DNA of 64,000 bases, taken from the NCBI GenBank assembly GCA_030426665.1, contig JAUHYD010000013.1, forward strand, positions 80,094 through 144,093, read 5' to 3'. A program made the position numbers and the translations under genes. The notes beneath the pieces are model-generated. The model did no database searches. It was not told the origin of the DNA and saw nothing but the letters and a program-made list of their open reading frames with translations. The stretch comes from Bacteroidia bacterium. GTDB lineage: Bacteria > Bacteroidota > Bacteroidia > Chitinophagales > Chitinophagaceae. Below are positions 19,395-27,593 of the stretch, piece by piece (the stretch's first letter is position 1; each line of letters starts with the position of its first letter).

Positions 19395-19451
19395 TGGTGC
19401 CCGGAACAGGAATCGAACCTGCACATCCTTGCGAATACCAGATTTTGAGTC
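19395..19451 (-). pseudogene. Displaced 3' half of tRNA-Leu(CAA)
   Basis: Read on the minus strand this is the 3' part of a tRNA-Leu: anticodon-loop segment GACTCAAAATCTGG, long variable arm, T arm with TTCGATT, acceptor strand TCCGGGC, discriminator A and encoded CCA. Its acceptor strand pairs perfectly with the 5' acceptor GCCCGGA of the tRNA at 52355, showing it is the original partner that the element pushed away. There is no 5' half here, so it cannot make a tRNA. Confidence 0.85.
19437..19451. repeat. Left attachment site core
   Basis: The 15-mer accagattttgagtc occurs here and at 52311-52325 in the same orientation. It lies in the anticodon stem-loop of tRNA-Leu(CAA), a classic integration site for tyrosine recombinases. 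The flanks diverge immediately outside the core. Confidence 0.85.
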
Positions 19452-19545
19452 GCGAAAGAAGTCTTCTTTTTTATCAATAGGATGACTTTTTAGCTTGCCA
19501 GGATTGTAATGTTGTTGTTTTGATAGCCTAAGTGCGACATAGGTT

Positions 19546-19565
19546 CAATGCAAAATACAATGCAA
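19546..19565 (+). repeat. Possible integrase arm site, left
   Basis: The 20-mer caatgcaaaatacaatgcaa is repeated as caatgcaaaacataatgcaa at 52191-52210 (18 of 20 identical, same orientation). One copy lies about 95 bases inside the left end and the other about 100 bases inside the right end. Such end-proximal repeats fit arm-type recombinase or excisionase binding sites. Confidence 0.5.
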
Positions 19566-19600
19566 TTTTAAAACACCAGACTTTTGTAGTCGTATACTCA

Positions 19601-20332
19601 CTACTCATAAATGAAGTCGATACCGGCCGCCTTCGCTAAATTCTTGAATTGTTCCTTCTCGATAATGTTGGGGTTTCGTGTGTTAGGTATCCTATCGAAA
19701 ATATTCTCCATTTTCTCTAAAGTTAAAATAGGCGGATTGTGCAATTCTTTAAAGATCGATTTAGTAATAATAAATGTCGGGTATTTCGTCGCACGCTCTT
19801 GATAGCGTTGATTCCACAACTCTACTCGTCTGGCGCCAATAGAATTCCGTAGTTCGTCTTTCCGGCTCATGAACCTTCTTAGGTCTGTAACTTTATCGAA
19901 ATCACCAGCCGTATAATCAAATGGCAATGGCATACTATCTATTGTCATACAGTTAGAAGGCACGTCTATTCCTTTGTTTGTATACCAATCTCGAGCAACG
20001 TTATGAGAATTTCGTCGCTCGATTACTTCTAAAATAGCAACCAGTCGATAATGTGGATAATCGGCAAACCAATTACCCTTTACTGTAATGTAGGCTATTA
20101 TATCGTTTTGAAATAGGTTTGGTGCGAATAACTCTTGACGACATAATGAAGAAATGGAAGGGTATTCATTTTCGAAATCAGGTTCTCTTCTGCAAGAAGC
20201 ATCAATAAAAGGCGGCAATCCATATTTATCTACTGCCTGTATGCCTAATTCAGTAGAGCATAAAGGACGGTATGAGTTCAGCCTTATTTTCCTATGGTAT
20301 TTTTTTCTGTACGGGATCATTATAAAGTACAA
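19601..20332 (-). CDS. Hypothetical protein, possibly PUA/EVE-like
   Basis: A 243-residue soluble protein. The segment GLPPFIDASCRREPDFEN, followed by NDIIAYITVKG, then YRLVAILEVIER and SHNVARDWY, weakly recalls the ASCH/EVE/Nmad type of PUA-like domains that recognise modified bases or RNA. I would not assign it without a structure or profile search. It sits at the left end of the element, divergent from the recombinase gene about 100 bases away. The first five codons have two possible starts (20332 or 20320). Confidence 0.55.
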   Translation of the reverse strand: MYFIMIPYRKKYHRKIRLNSYRPLCSTELGIQAVDKYGLPPFIDASCRREPDFENEYPSISSLCRQELFAPNLFQNDIIAYITVKGNWFADYPHYRLVAILEVIERRNSHNVARDWYTNKGIDVPSNCMTIDSMPLPFDYTAGDFDKVTDLRRFMSRKDELRNSIGARRVELWNQRYQERATKYPTFIITKSIFKELHNPPILTLEKMENIFDRIPNTRNPNIIEKEQFKNLAKAAGIDFIYE

Positions 20333-20412
20333 TTAGCTAAAATATCACAATTCGCTGGAGTTCTGCAAAAAGTTGAGCACCAGACCATCGTTTTCGCCAT
20401 AGTCTGTTACAC

Positions 20413-20433
20413 TTGCGATATAAAATATCGCAA
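20413..20433. promoter_or_regulatory. Perfect palindrome touching the recombinase start codon
   Basis: The sequence ttgcgatat-aaa-atatcgcaa is a 9-bp perfect inverted repeat with a 3-base centre. Its last base is the A of the recombinase ATG at 20433. It could be an operator, or an RNA hairpin that hides the start. Confidence 0.55.
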
Positions 20434-21674
20434 TGACCAAAGTAAAAAATACCAAAATAGGCAGCGTGTATGCGTTCCTGGACGCACGTACCCCAATGGC
20501 AAACAGTGAATTGTTGCCGGTAAAAATATCAGTAATTCTAAAAGGAAAGCAATTTCGCGTAGGTGTCAAACTTTACACCACACCGGACATTTTCAATAAA
20601 GCGATGACCGGTAAAGGCGGCATTCCTAAAGAAGCGAAGATGTTGAAGGACAGCATCGAAGTCTATGTAAGCAAGGCCAAGGATATACTTGACCAGTTCC
20701 CTAATGCAGACAGGAAAATGTTCACCAATTTATTCAAGTCAGAGAGTGCTCTAAAGGTTACCGGCAAAACTGATTTGGCTGTATTGTTTAAACAGAAAAT
20801 TGATGAACTTACCGAAGAAGATAGAGCTGGCAGTATCAGCTTTTATGAGCAAGCCCTGTTGACATTTCAAAGGTTTAGAAAGCACTTCTATCTCGAAGAC
20901 ATTACAGTTGAATATCTCAAGGCGTTCAAAGCATGGTGGATAAATCAAGGTAACTCAAATGCCACAGCTCAAATCCATATGCGTAGTTTACGCCACATTT
21001 ACAATCGTGCGATTAAAGACGGTTTTATATCTTCTGGTCTTTATCCTTTCAAAGAATATACCATTGGTACTGCTTCTAAATCCAAGGATGTACTTTATCC
21101 TGAACAAGTCAAAGCATTGCTTGATTATAAACCACAATCATTAGGCGAAACCAGGGCAAGAGATTACTTCATATTCCTGTATCTGTGCAATGGTATGAAT
21201 ATTAAAGACGCGCTGTCAATAAAAGGCAGTCAAATCAAAGGAGACATGCTGACCTTCGTACGTTCAAAAACTGTAAACACCAATTCACAGACCAAAGAGA
21301 TAATCGTTTACCTGCATCCAGAGGCAAAGCGCATCATCGAGAAGTGGGGTACATTGAATACGAATGACTACATCTTTCCATGCTTTAGAGGCACAAAATC
21401 CGATATTGAAAGAAAGGCCGCTAAGGACGTTCTCGCCAGAAATCTAAACCGTGATCTAAGACCTGTCGGCAAGGCAATCGGATTATCTATTAATCTGACC
21501 ATGAACCTCGCAAGGCATACCTATGCCACTTCAATGAAACTTAATGAAGTGCCGGTCGCGTTTATTAGTGAAGCACTTGGCCATAGTAGTGGTGCGGTAA
21601 CCGCCCACTATATGAAGACCCTGCCAGACAATAAGTACAAGGAAATGTCTGATAAGCTAATGAAATTTAATTAA
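20433..21674 (+). CDS. Tyrosine recombinase (integrase) of the element
   Basis: A 413-residue Bacteroidota-type integrase with an N-terminal arm-binding region (about residues 1-95), a SAM-like core-binding domain (105-205, ISFYEQALLTFQRFRKHF) and a catalytic domain (215-405). Catalytic residues visible are Arg and His in NLARHTYAT, His in ALGHSS and Tyr in TAHYMKTL. The first catalytic Arg, usually in an RGM context, reads CNGMNIKDAL here, so Asn occupies that position, as I recall from some related integrases. It is the only recombinase of this type in the element and is the likely agent of insertion at tRNA-Leu. Confidence 0.9.
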   Translation: MTKVKNTKIGSVYAFLDARTPMANSELLPVKISVILKGKQFRVGVKLYTTPDIFNKAMTGKGGIPKEAKMLKDSIEVYVSKAKDILDQFPNADRKMFTNLFKSESALKVTGKTDLAVLFKQKIDELTEEDRAGSISFYEQALLTFQRFRKHFYLEDITVEYLKAFKAWWINQGNSNATAQIHMRSLRHIYNRAIKDGFISSGLYPFKEYTIGTASKSKDVLYPEQVKALLDYKPQSLGETRARDYFIFLYLCNGMNIKDALSIKGSQIKGDMLTFVRSKTVNTNSQTKEIIVYLHPEAKRIIEKWGTLNTNDYIFPCFRGTKSDIERKAAKDVLARNLNRDLRPVGKAIGLSINLTMNLARHTYATSMKLNEVPVAFISEALGHSSGAVTAHYMKTLPDNKYKEMSDKLMKFN

Positions 21675-21696
21675 ACCAAGTCTTTCATTACGGGTA

Positions 21697-22074
21697 TTAT
21701 TCTCTTATCTCTCCTGTGCCGATATGCTTAGGGCAAAGTGTACCACATGCTAATGCTTCAAGCAAGGCACGTTCTCGGGGTGATGGCAATTCAAGTAATT
21801 TAAAAGTAAAACCTTTCCTTACAGAGAGGTTTTTTGGTTTTAAATAATTCCGCGCAAAAGATGAATTGCCTAATATATGGTCATTGAGCCGTTGACAGAG
21901 TCCTTTTTGTGCCCGAGGAGTATTGCCCACGTGAGCTACTGCAGATGTAGGATCATAGATGATATACACTCCTTTCTCGCAAGTAATATCAAGTTTACCT
22001 TTTGTGGGGAAAGGGTATAATGGTGATTGTAAGAGGTTTTGTAGTAGAGATTCTATTTTCTCGGATTCATTCAT
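21697..22074 (-). CDS. GIY-YIG nuclease-domain protein
   Basis: A 125-residue protein made almost entirely of a GIY-YIG-like domain. GVYIIYD stands for the GIY strand and AHVGNT for the YIG strand. QRLNDHI supplies the conserved Arg and His, and the Glu in RERALLEAL is the likely metal ligand. Family members nick or cut DNA in homing, repair and restriction. It overlaps neither neighbour and is convergent with the recombinase gene (22 bases apart). The substrate is unknown. Confidence 0.65.
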   Translation of the reverse strand: MNESEKIESLLQNLLQSPLYPFPTKGKLDITCEKGVYIIYDPTSAVAHVGNTPRAQKGLCQRLNDHILGNSSFARNYLKPKNLSVRKGFTFKLLELPSPRERALLEALACGTLCPKHIGTGEIRE

Positions 22075-22114
22075 ATCAATTCAACTTAGCAGCAAAGGTT
22101 TAATGCTTTTCTTA

Positions 22115-22693
22115 TTATGACATTGCTGGCCTAAAATGTTTATTATAGTCAGGTAGCGACATACAAAGTCTCCTAATGAAGGTAGAATTAATCGCTGTTG
22201 ACTGTACCTTATCAAAGCCACATTTTGATAATACCCTTTCGCTTGACACATTTCCACTTTTAACAATAGCACCAATGAAATTAAACTCATACTGTATCAT
22301 TGCGTCAATGGTCATTTTCAATGCTGTGGTCATAACACCCATATTACGATACTTCCTTGCGACAGCAAACGATAACAAATGATTGAGTCCACTGCTTAAA
22401 ACGAAGTCACCCATTCCTGTTTCAGCAACCGTTACAAATCCTATCAAGTCTGTGTAGTCGGCACCATGAAATGCTGGATCAGGCGAATATCCTATTTTGA
22501 TTAGCCGGAAAAACGTAATCTTTCCACCTACTAAATCTGTCTGCTTATCTAAAAACTCTCTGGCATTCTCTACTGATCTGGGTCTAAGTTGCGGAAACTC
22601 ATGTTGCAAGTCTTCATCTTGAAAGAGTTCATGGAGTGCTTTCGCATGTGAAATATCAGGTGCTGTTATTAATAAAATAGGATTGCCTGCCAT
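22115..22693 (-). CDS. GNAT-family N-acetyltransferase
   Basis: A 192-residue protein of the RimJ/RimL type. The acetyl-CoA pyrophosphate loop is visible in VARKYRNMGVMTTAL, and GAIVKSGNVSSERVLSKCGF matches the late GNAT strand-helix with the typical N..S..V..KCGF pattern. Acceptor unknown. It lies 40 bases upstream of the GIY-YIG gene on the same strand and may be co-transcribed with it. Confidence 0.8.
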   Translation of the reverse strand: MAGNPILLITAPDISHAKALHELFQDEDLQHEFPQLRPRSVENAREFLDKQTDLVGGKITFFRLIKIGYSPDPAFHGADYTDLIGFVTVAETGMGDFVLSSGLNHLLSFAVARKYRNMGVMTTALKMTIDAMIQYEFNFIGAIVKSGNVSSERVLSKCGFDKVQSTAINSTFIRRLCMSLPDYNKHFRPAMS

Positions 22694-22995
22694 CTTGAGT
22701 AATTTTTAAGAGACTGGATGAATTTATATAAAGTTTTCCAATTAACTATGATAAGCACATTTCTGGTAATAAAATACTGCTCTACTTGACCAGAAGTAAC
22801 TCCAACCATCTGTTTTAGACTTAGAATCTGGCTGTCAACGAAAACGACAATTCTTTCTAAAGCAATACAGGCAAGCATTTCGCCCATCAACAAATACAGA
22901 CCTAAATCAAAATTGCATTACACTTTGCATTATGAGCCTACCCGCTGAGCAGTTTTAGACATATCTGACCACTCAACCACAATTATGTATTATAA
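22694..22995. other. Intergenic stretch with an inverted arm-like repeat
   Basis: A 74-codon minus-strand frame (22669-22893) overlaps the start of the acetyltransferase gene. It could be a small coupled gene, but I cannot support it by family. At 22911-22934 the reverse complement reads cataatgcaaagtgtaatgc, close to the repeats at 19546 and 52191 but inverted. This may be an internal recombinase-binding site or an old element end. Confidence 0.4.
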
Positions 22996-23787
22996 TTATT
23001 GACGTGTGATTTTTGCCTCCTCTATTTTGTTTTCTCGCGTTAAAAGAACCATTAAGTCCTCATATTCATTTCCGTTCAACTTATAAGCACGGCACTCAAG
23101 GGACTTATTCCATGAATAAAAGTCTTCGTCTATTGTAAGTGTCTTCTTTAATAGCCATGCCTCCCTAAAGTCAGTTCGTACTTTTCTTAGTTTCATACGA
23201 CTAAATGAACCATTCCCAGCAAAAGAATACAAACAAACCTTTGTATGCTCTTGAGTGTATTTCTTTATTAAGCTGAAAACCTCACGTAAATCTCTCGCCG
23301 TGAACGCAGACCGATACTTTTTTTCAGCGATGTTGCCATAAGAATACAGACCAATTTGGTGTTTTCCTATGAAAGCAACGAATAATGCTTTGGAACCGTA
23401 TATCCTGGGTTCGGCTGTCATCGTCTGATATATTTTACCAAGAAGTACCCAAACTGATTTTGTGTTTACGCCTTTATGTCCAGCATTAATCAAATGTTGC
23501 GTTACTTCTTCAATAGTCAATTTCCTTCTTTCCTCCATAACCATCCTAACAGTTTCAAGACATGCCGTCAATGGCATGCGCATTTTTTCAAACACGGTAT
23601 TTGCAGTAGGGCTTTCATCCTTTTTACATATAGAGCATCGCCTTGAGTAAGGCTTATCGCCCTCAAAGTATTTAGTGCTCGTACAGCCCGGGCGCTTGCA
23701 GGCAAAATCTTCCCCCCACTTAAATCTGGCTACCTCCAAATAGGCAGCACATTCCAGTTCTCCATATTTATTTGTATGTCTGCTCAT
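22996..23787 (-). CDS. IS1595-like zinc-ribbon protein, transposase-derived
   Basis: A 263-residue protein. The N-terminal 90 residues match the layout of IS1595-type transposases: a Cys-x-x-x-x-Cys zinc ribbon (ACKRPGCTSTKYF, then RRCSICKKDESPTANTVFE) and a PLTACLETVRMV helix. The rest has the length of an ISXO2-like catalytic domain, but I cannot find a convincing DDE triad, and no terminal inverted repeats flank the gene. It may be a domesticated or decayed transposase with a DNA-binding role. The last codons overlap a 20-bp sequence repeated at 30071. Confidence 0.6.
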   Translation of the reverse strand: MSRHTNKYGELECAAYLEVARFKWGEDFACKRPGCTSTKYFEGDKPYSRRCSICKKDESPTANTVFEKMRMPLTACLETVRMVMEERRKLTIEEVTQHLINAGHKGVNTKSVWVLLGKIYQTMTAEPRIYGSKALFVAFIGKHQIGLYSYGNIAEKKYRSAFTARDLREVFSLIKKYTQEHTKVCLYSFAGNGSFSRMKLRKVRTDFREAWLLKKTLTIDEDFYSWNKSLECRAYKLNGNEYEDLMVLLTRENKIEEAKITRQ

Positions 23788-23896
23788 TAACTATTGCTTA
23801 CTCAAATATAGCGAAAGGGCGGTCAAGCGAAAAATAACTGTTCTTAGGAATTCTATAGTCTCTTTGTGTCAACAAATCAAACGAAAAAACACGGTT

Positions 23897-24346
23897 ATGA
23901 AGAGTATTAAAGTTGTTAAAGGTTTTTTTAATAAGACATCGGCTAAGGCCCAGGCTAAATTTGAAAAGCAAGTTGCAATTAAAAACGGTCGTGAAATTGT
24001 TGAAGTAAAAGTTATGGACGCGTGTCAGATATATATATCTAATCCCTGGTTCAAGTCGAAGATCCGCGAGTTCGGTTCGCCTAAGCCTGGTCAGTTGATC
24101 GTCGTTGTTGTCTATGCCGACGTAGCTACTGCCGAGGTAGCACATGCTGGCCAGAAGTCTTGTGTAACTAATAAAGTAATATCATTTATACCGTCTGTAC
24201 AGCCTGGGCAGCATGTTAGTTCCGTTGCAGCTAAAGCAAGGGCTATATTAATTGACCTCGCCCTGAAAAATAATTCTCATCTCCTTCGCAATACCGGCAA
24301 GACCATCTCACTCATGCCGGACTATAATCTGAGCATCGCCTCATAG
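23897..24346 (+). CDS. Hypothetical protein
   Basis: A 149-residue basic, probably cytoplasmic protein starting at ATG 23897 (MKSIKVVKGFFNK); an earlier in-frame ATG at 23864 would add 11 residues. It contains a hydrophobic strand (QLIVVVVYADVATA) but no membrane helix. I do not recognise a family. It opens a run of plus-strand genes (hypothetical, ParB-like, methyltransferase, hypothetical) that look like element maintenance functions. The gap to the next gene is 116 bases. Confidence 0.6.
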   Translation: MKSIKVVKGFFNKTSAKAQAKFEKQVAIKNGREIVEVKVMDACQIYISNPWFKSKIREFGSPKPGQLIVVVVYADVATAEVAHAGQKSCVTNKVISFIPSVQPGQHVSSVAAKARAILIDLALKNNSHLLRNTGKTISLMPDYNLSIAS

Positions 24347-24462
24347 TCAGATAATCGTCTAAAAAGTCAGTTCAAAAAATAATGGTGTCACTACCACATG
24401 CCGTAGGCATGTCCAAAAATTCAACTAACACGTATTCACTAACCTCAAAAACATAAACAATT

Positions 24463-25452
24463 ATGAAAAAAACAAACGCAAAAAACACCGCATCAATGAC
24501 ATGTAAAACTTCTAAAACTCAAAACCACACAGAAACAATGAAAAAAACAGCGACAGGCAAAATAGCGACAAGGCAATTCAGCTACGAACAGAGCTTAGTA
24601 AGTCCCGGCAAGCTTAAGATACACCCAATACTGGAGGCTATTGGTTACGACCAGCCGGATGCGATGTTTACAGAAAACATCAAGTTCTTTAACTACCTCG
24701 AAAGACCCGTAGTAACAGAAGATGGCTTTGTAGTTACACATCCAACAGATGTTATCGCAGCCCAAAACATGAAGAAAAAACAGATCGAGATTGTGACGAT
24801 GAAAGGCGCGACGATGGACGATGTGATAAGGTTTATCAGCTTTAAGAACGTTTGGGTGCACGGCAAAAGCAGGCGAAAAATATACGAGCTGATTAAGTTC
24901 CTGACCAATCACCTGAAGAACAATAAGAATGGCCAAGAATGGGCTAAAGAACTCGAAGGCACAAAAACAAGAAAGAAGATAGCGACCATAACAAAGCTAT
25001 CAGATGGTACGATACAAAACATCAGCAGAATTGGGAACAATAATCCTGATTTTCTTGACGAAATCGACAACGGAACAAAAACAAGCGAGCAGGTAAAAGG
25101 CGAAATAGATGGAGAGCCTGCATTCAACACCAGGCAGTGTTTTAGAAACATTAAACTGTCCAACAAAAAGAACACAGAAAGTAGCAAAGCTAAATACGAT
25201 TTAAAGTCAATGTCTTTAGATATAGACCATATAGGCAAGTTGGAATACCGCATTGAGGGCAATAAGGTTGTTGGTACATTAAACGGTGTAAAGTTAGAGA
25301 CCGCATCACATAACATCCAGGCGGACAATGAAACCAAAGGAGCGCGTCACCAAGCGCAACATCATGTAATACTGCCGGTAAACGGACAATACAGTGTTCA
25401 CATTATCCTTAGAAATATCGAGAGTATGAATGAAACAAAACTTGCCGCGTAA
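24463..25452 (+). CDS. ParB-like partition/DNA-binding protein
   Basis: A 329-residue protein with a Lys/Thr-rich N-terminus and an AT-rich first 40 codons. Residues about 50-150 have ParB-N features: a start in SPGKLKIHPI, RPVVTEDGFVVTHPTDVIAAQ in the phosphate-binding area, and a helical block with ISFKNVWVHGKSRRKIYELI. The next block (KIATITKLSDGTIQNISRIG) resembles the HTH of ParB/KorB-type proteins. The C-terminus is unassigned. A ParB without an adjacent ParA is more typical of mobile-element regulators than of complete partition systems. An orphan methyltransferase follows at 52 bases. Confidence 0.6.
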   Translation: MKKTNAKNTASMTCKTSKTQNHTETMKKTATGKIATRQFSYEQSLVSPGKLKIHPILEAIGYDQPDAMFTENIKFFNYLERPVVTEDGFVVTHPTDVIAAQNMKKKQIEIVTMKGATMDDVIRFISFKNVWVHGKSRRKIYELIKFLTNHLKNNKNGQEWAKELEGTKTRKKIATITKLSDGTIQNISRIGNNNPDFLDEIDNGTKTSEQVKGEIDGEPAFNTRQCFRNIKLSNKKNTESSKAKYDLKSMSLDIDHIGKLEYRIEGNKVVGTLNGVKLETASHNIQADNETKGARHQAQHHVILPVNGQYSVHIILRNIESMNETKLAA

Positions 25453-25504
25453 TAAAACAAACACTCACAAAATCAATTTTCTAAACCAAAAACACAACAT
25501 TTTT

Positions 25505-26521
25505 ATGAAACGAATCACACTCAATTTACAGGGCAATAGTATCAACTCAAATATCTTATCTCCAACATTGGCATCTTTCTTTCATGGAGTAGGTGGTATG
25601 TCAAAGGGAGCGCAGCGTGCAGGTTTCAATACCGTATATGCTACCGATTGTTGGGATGCTGCAGAGAATGCGTTTAAAATAAATAATTGCAGTGGCTACT
25701 TTGATAATTGTGATTTCAGTCTAAACCGAATGAATTTCAGAAGAATTAAAAAACTTGTTGACAGGCACTTTAATGGTGCACTTAAACTCGAGAAAGGCAT
25801 GATTGATTGTGTTGTATCTGGCAGTCCATGCCCAGGCATGTCGGGCGTGAATCCTTTACGTAGCAATTTCGACGTGCGTAACCTTTTAATGATGAAACAA
25901 ATAAGGTTGGCTGGCATGCAGGGGCTGAACGCTAAAACTGCATGGTTCGAGCAAGTGCCTGGCTTCTTCGATAAACCAATGAAAGCATTAAGAATGGAGG
26001 TTCTTGCAACGCTTGAGGCACAAACAGATTACTATTATGACATTCGAGTATTAAACGCATTAGATTATGGTTCCTATCAGTCCAGAAACCGTGTTACCAT
26101 AATCATGGTACGTAAAGATGTAGGCGAGCCGAGCTTTCCAGAAACGACACCAGTTTACTTGAGCGAAGTATCTATGCAAGCAGTATTGCCCTACATCATC
26201 GCTTTCAAGTATGGTGTATATGGGACGCCAAAAGCCGCAGGTAGGAATGTCATAAACACAATGACCGCAAATGATGAAGGTTTGATGGTGCTTGATAAAT
26301 TTGGTTGGCGTAAAATCAGCGTACAGGAACGGAAGATACTATCACATCTCGATGGATATGACATAAGTAATTTTCCAGAAAAAGACCAGATAAGGTTGAT
26401 GGGCAACATGGTACAGATACCTTTTGCGGAAGCAATATTGCGCCATCTTAAAGATGAGATATTACAGTATCGCAGTGCTACCAACATTACATTGTCTGAT
26501 ACTCTCAAGATGGCGGCATAA
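25505..26521 (+). CDS. Orphan DNA cytosine-5 methyltransferase, variant motifs
   Basis: A 338-residue C5 methyltransferase. Motif I is SFFHGVGGMSKGAQRAGF, motif IV with the catalytic Cys is SGSPCPGMSG (PCP where PCQ is usual), motif VI is WFEQVPGF (EQV in place of ENV), motif VIII is YQSRNRV and motif X is RLMGNMVQIPF. The catalytic residues are present, so activity is plausible, but the motif VI and IV variants are unusual. No restriction nuclease lies next to it, so it may protect the element or modify host DNA. ATG 25505 is preferred; an in-frame ATG at 25430 overlaps the ParB-like gene. A terminator follows directly. Confidence 0.85.
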   Translation: MKRITLNLQGNSINSNILSPTLASFFHGVGGMSKGAQRAGFNTVYATDCWDAAENAFKINNCSGYFDNCDFSLNRMNFRRIKKLVDRHFNGALKLEKGMIDCVVSGSPCPGMSGVNPLRSNFDVRNLLMMKQIRLAGMQGLNAKTAWFEQVPGFFDKPMKALRMEVLATLEAQTDYYYDIRVLNALDYGSYQSRNRVTIIMVRKDVGEPSFPETTPVYLSEVSMQAVLPYIIAFKYGVYGTPKAAGRNVINTMTANDEGLMVLDKFGWRKISVQERKILSHLDGYDISNFPEKDQIRLMGNMVQIPFAEAILRHLKDEILQYRSATNITLSDTLKMAA

Positions 26522-26526
26522 CTTCA

Positions 26527-26550
26527 AGGGGGCAAAATTGCCCCTTTTGT
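26527..26550 (+). terminator. Terminator after the orphan methyltransferase
   Basis: A five-base GC stem (ggggc / gcccc) with an aaaatt loop is followed by tttt, 6 bases after the methyltransferase stop. The stem is short but GC-only. Confidence 0.6.
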
Positions 26551-26568
26551 GTTCTATAAGCTATTTAA

Positions 26569-27036
26569 ATGATAATGGAAGCAAGCAACAATTTACCCAA
26601 AGACATAGTAGATAAGATAATGATAGAGGCAGAGATCGATGCCCTGCTAAATTCCTTAGAAAAGGAAGAAGACCGCTGTGACCCATATTCGCTGAAACCA
26701 ATGCCACGCTTCGACGAGAGTAAATTCATCAATGGCATTAAAAAGCTACATAGTGCAGCAATGCCAATGAAGAGAGCATACAAGGACAAATTCATTTCTG
26801 AGGTCAATATTTTGGGAATGAAGAACGGTAGATTAAACGGCCTTTACCTGACTGATGAGCCATACATTAAGGTCGACATACCAGGCGACTATTATATCGA
26901 AACAAAGAAGCTAATGCAGCTATTGAAGGAATTTGAGGCGAATGAATACGTGGTGCCGTATAATGATGGGCTTGAGCTTGTGAAGTTATTCTGCATAGAC
27001 AAACAGTTGCTGCTCGACAACTGTGAGATTAAATAG
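26569..27036 (+). CDS. Hypothetical protein
   Basis: A 155-residue acidic soluble protein without recognisable domain, signal peptide or membrane helix. It has a helical N-terminal half (EIDALLNSLEKEEDR) and a mixed C-terminal half (YNDGLELVKLFCID). It starts 18 bases after the methyltransferase terminator (a second ATG is at 26575) and is followed by its own terminator at 27060. The start region may therefore hold a promoter, or the first terminator may be leaky. Confidence 0.6.
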   Translation: MIMEASNNLPKDIVDKIMIEAEIDALLNSLEKEEDRCDPYSLKPMPRFDESKFINGIKKLHSAAMPMKRAYKDKFISEVNILGMKNGRLNGLYLTDEPYIKVDIPGDYYIETKKLMQLLKEFEANEYVVPYNDGLELVKLFCIDKQLLLDNCEIK

Positions 27037-27059
27037 GCTTGTTGTTCATTATAAATAGA

Positions 27060-27095
27060 ATCCCGCTTCTTTGTGAGGCGGGATTTTTCTTTTGT
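27060..27095 (+). terminator. Rho-independent terminator
   Basis: A seven-base stem (atcccgc / gcgggat) with an 11-base loop is followed by tttttc and more T. It ends the plus-strand run that started at 23897. Confidence 0.75.
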
Positions 27096-27157
27096 GAACA
27101 TAAATGTAGCGCACAAGCGAGGCTTTTGATACCCATGTTCAAGTGGGGGTACCACCT

Positions 27158-27343
27158 TTACAACATCAGTCCGAATAGATACAGCAACGCGAAGCCTATC
27201 CAAAACCACTTCTTTTGCCTCCTGTTCAATGTCAGATACCACTTTCGTACCCCTCGAAATATACGATACGAAAGAAACAACATCGCGGCCAGAAGCAACA
27301 ACTCACCCAATATACTGCCGCGCTTATTATTGTCCGAACACAT
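27158..27343 (-). CDS. Small membrane protein
   Basis: A protein of about 61 residues starting at ATG 27343 (MCSDNNKRGS). It has two hydrophobic helices (ILGELLLLAAMLFLSYRIF and WFWIGFALLYLFGLML) separated by a basic loop (RKWYLTLNRRQKK). Its start overlaps the end of the upstream 80-residue gene, which suggests translational coupling. No family recognised. Confidence 0.5.
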   Translation of the reverse strand: MCSDNNKRGSILGELLLLAAMLFLSYRIFRGVRKWYLTLNRRQKKWFWIGFALLYLFGLML

Positions 27344-27569
27344 TTCTATTGTCGTTTGAAGTCCAACCAATCCAGCGACCAGTCTTTTCATCAAGACCTC
27401 TGTTCATCATTTCAATGCGCGCCATTTGAACCGCATCAAGCTTACCGCTGATGATGTCCATCAAAATGTCTCGGTTTATCATTGAGTACAGAAACACTGG
27501 GTTCAGCTCGTCCGGCATGAGGCCATATTCAGCTGCTCTTTGATACTCTTTATATTCCTGGTGTGTCAT
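27327..27569 (-). CDS. Small hypothetical protein
   Basis: An 80-residue soluble protein with a helical, charged N-terminus (MTHQEYKEYQRAAEYGLMP) and the conserved-looking segment MARIEMMNRGLDEKTGRW. I do not recognise it. It is followed with a short overlap by the small membrane protein and preceded at 24 bases by a DUF6876-like gene on the same strand. Confidence 0.55.
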   Translation of the reverse strand: MTHQEYKEYQRAAEYGLMPDELNPVFLYSMINRDILMDIISGKLDAVQMARIEMMNRGLDEKTGRWIGWTSNDNRNVFGQ

Positions 27570-27593
27570 ATTGCTTTCTCTTTGGTGAATTAA

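Noticed and set aside
19276..19485. A 69-codon plus-strand frame across the left attachment site
   Set aside because: It is an artefact of the displaced tRNA half, its terminator and the element edge, with no protein-like composition.
22669..22893. A 74-codon minus-strand frame upstream of the acetyltransferase
   Set aside because: It overlaps the acetyltransferase start and has no recognisable domain; mentioned only in the intergenic entry.
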